NCBI GenBank assembly: GCA_041552135.1
Contig: JBFELL010000149.1
Location: 1 to 7,170 of the forward strand
Direction of reading: 5' to 3'
DNA: 7,170 bases
From: SZUA-186 sp041552135
GTDB lineage: Bacteria > Pseudomonadota > Gammaproteobacteria > UBA9214
Each line of letters opens with the position of its first letter. Within the stretch, counting starts at the first letter, position 1. The position numbers were made by a program, and so were the translations under genes. The notes below the pieces were generated by a model, which saw nothing but the letters and a program-made list of their open reading frames with translations, made no database searches and was not told the origin of the DNA. Shown here one piece after another: positions 6,354-7,170 of the stretch.

Positions 6354-6857
6354 ATGGGACGCTACCGCCCGCCGGCGCCGAAATCATCGCCCTACATCAC
6401 CCGCGATGGCTACGTGGCATTACAAGATGAACTCAAGGGCCTGTGGATACGCAGGCGGGACGTGACGAAGGCGCTGGCGGCCGCTGCCGCGGAGGGCGAC
6501 CGCTCGGAAAACGCCGAGTACATCTACCGCAAGAAGGAACTGGCCGGTATCGACCGGCGCATCCGCTACCTGCAGAAGCGCCTGCCGCTCCTGAAAGTCG
6601 TCAGCGAGCCGCCCACGGATCGCAGCCGCGTCTTCTTCGGTGCCACGGTAACGCTGGAGGATGACAAGGGCGACACCGTCACCTACCGGATCGTCGGCGC
6701 TGACGAACTAGGCAGCGAAAAAGGCTGGATCAGCATGGATGCACCAGTTGCCAGGGCCATCCTGAAGAAGGCGGTAGCTGACGAGGTCGAGGTCCTGTTG
6801 CCTGACGGCAGAAGAAATTACCGCATCATTGCCGTGGTGTATGCAAACAGGACATAA
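6354..6857 (+). CDS. greB: GreB transcript cleavage factor
   Basis: GreB enters the RNA polymerase secondary channel and stimulates cleavage of the 3' end of backtracked RNA so that elongation can resume. The N-terminal coiled coil (about 16-84) carries at its tip the GDRSENAEY sequence, with the metal-binding acidic pair Asp49 and Glu52. The C-terminal FKBP-like domain (about 86-165) begins with VFFGATVTL and includes GWISMDAPVARAIL and EVEVLLPDG. YIYRKKEL after the tip and the FFGA motif favour GreB over GreA. The 167 residues include a short proline-rich N-terminal extension, as is usual for GreB. The ATG at 6354 is 9 bases after the upstream stop and has no clear ribosome site, so translational coupling to the membrane-protein gene is likely. 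No clear intrinsic terminator follows at once. Confidence 0.95.
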   Translation: MGRYRPPAPKSSPYITRDGYVALQDELKGLWIRRRDVTKALAAAAAEGDRSENAEYIYRKKELAGIDRRIRYLQKRLPLLKVVSEPPTDRSRVFFGATVTLEDDKGDTVTYRIVGADELGSEKGWISMDAPVARAILKKAVADEVEVLLPDGRRNYRIIAVVYANRT

Positions 6858-7007
6858 GGCCAAGGCCGGGAACCGCAAGTTCGGAAATGCCCGGGCAACA
6901 TCCGCCGAAATCAGCAGGAACAACCACAGGAGATACAATCATTATCGATGTCCTGCAAATTCCCCACACGTGACTGTCACATACAACAGAAACCGCAGCA
7001 GCAATGA

Positions 7008-7060
7008 TACTAATGGGGTACAAAGCAAGCTGACATCACCGGCTTTGTACCCGATTAGTA
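7008..7060. repeat. Strong 19-bp inverted repeat next to an A-tract
   Basis: The arms at 7008-7026 (TACTAATGGGGTACAAAGC) and 7042-7060 are complementary at 18 of 19 positions, with a 15-base loop. The sequence just after is seven A then TTTAATAA. On the plus strand the hairpin is followed by A rather than T, and on the minus strand the T-run comes before the hairpin, so it is not a standard intrinsic terminator in either direction. It may be a mobile-element remnant, a structured leader of a gene beyond the edge, or a protein-binding site. Confidence 0.7.
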
Positions 7061-7091
7061 AAAAAATTTAATAACACGACCCCCACCCTGT

Positions 7092-7115
7092 CCCGCCCCC
7101 TTCAAAGGGAGCGGG
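7092..7115. repeat. C/G-rich hairpin of a dispersed-repeat type
   Basis: CCCGCCCCCT pairs with AGGGAGCGGG with one mismatch and a loop of about four bases (TCAA). The block starting ACCCCCACCCTGTCCCG resembles C-rich intergenic repeats found in many proteobacterial genomes. It is not followed by a U-run in either direction, and its copy number cannot be judged from this window. Confidence 0.45.
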
Positions 7116-7170
7116 TACGCAGGCCTGAATGTCGGGATACTTATGTACTCCTTAGTAACAACAGATTCAC

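Larger units (their letters stand above)
6858..7170. other. Gene-free right end, AT-richer than the rest, with two hairpins
   Basis: No convincing gene is seen. The frames present overlap greB, lack ribosome sites and have unlikely composition (rich in Asn, Arg and Ser). The stretch holds a short palindrome GTGAC-T-GTCAC (6970-6980), a strong hairpin at 7008-7060 beside an A-tract, and a C/G-rich hairpin at 7092-7115. The motif TTAGTAA recurs at 7055 and 7152. Confidence 0.6.

Noticed and set aside
7008..7060. Intrinsic terminator for greB
   Set aside because: The hairpin is strong but is followed by an A-run, not T, on the greB strand, and lies about 150 bases past the stop codon.
7008..7060. 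Integron attC site
   Set aside because: The inverted repeat lacks the paired RYYYAAC and GTTRRRY core sites and no integrase is visible.
6829..7071. 80-codon frame at the end of greB
   Set aside because: It starts inside greB, runs through the palindrome and hairpin, has odd composition and lacks a ribosome site.

Overview
This window looks like an ordinary, GC-rich chromosomal segment of a gammaproteobacterium. The evidence is the gene set (RdgC, GreB, TypA/BipA, an Uup-type ABC-F ATPase and a short DksA/TraR-like protein), the high-GC codon use, and short REP-like palindromes of the kind common in Pseudomonas and related groups. A lineage near the Chromatiales or Ectothiorhodospiraceae is a guess from overall flavour only. 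I see no prophage, transposase, CRISPR array, tRNA, rRNA or defence system.

Layout, left to right. The 5' part of uup runs leftward off the window edge and is interrupted by an in-frame TAG. A convergent pair of REP-like palindromes separates it from a rightward conserved-type gene of unknown function (about 329 aa). That gene converges on a leftward gene for a 58-residue coiled-coil protein. A second, divergent REP pair lies just past the end of a leftward DksA/TraR-like zinc-finger gene. That gene is divergent from typA, with a nearly symmetric -10 element between them. typA (606 aa) converges on rdgC, and the gap between them holds three overlapping hairpins. rdgC is divergent from a rightward pair, a YjdF/DUF2238-type membrane protein followed 9 bases later by greB. 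The last 313 bases hold no convincing gene but contain a strong 19-bp hairpin next to an A-tract, plus a second C/G-rich hairpin.

Functionally, most recognisable genes handle transcription, translation or replication under stress. The DksA-like protein and GreB belong to two families that enter the RNA polymerase secondary channel. Uup and TypA are ribosome- or replication-associated ATPase and GTPase factors, and RdgC modulates RecA. Nothing shows that they form one system; only yjdF-greB looks like an operon. The points most worth a second look are the uup amber codon, the REP pairs with different stem sequences inside one conserved frame, the interlocking hairpins after typA, the symmetric -10, and the unexplained hairpin at the right edge.
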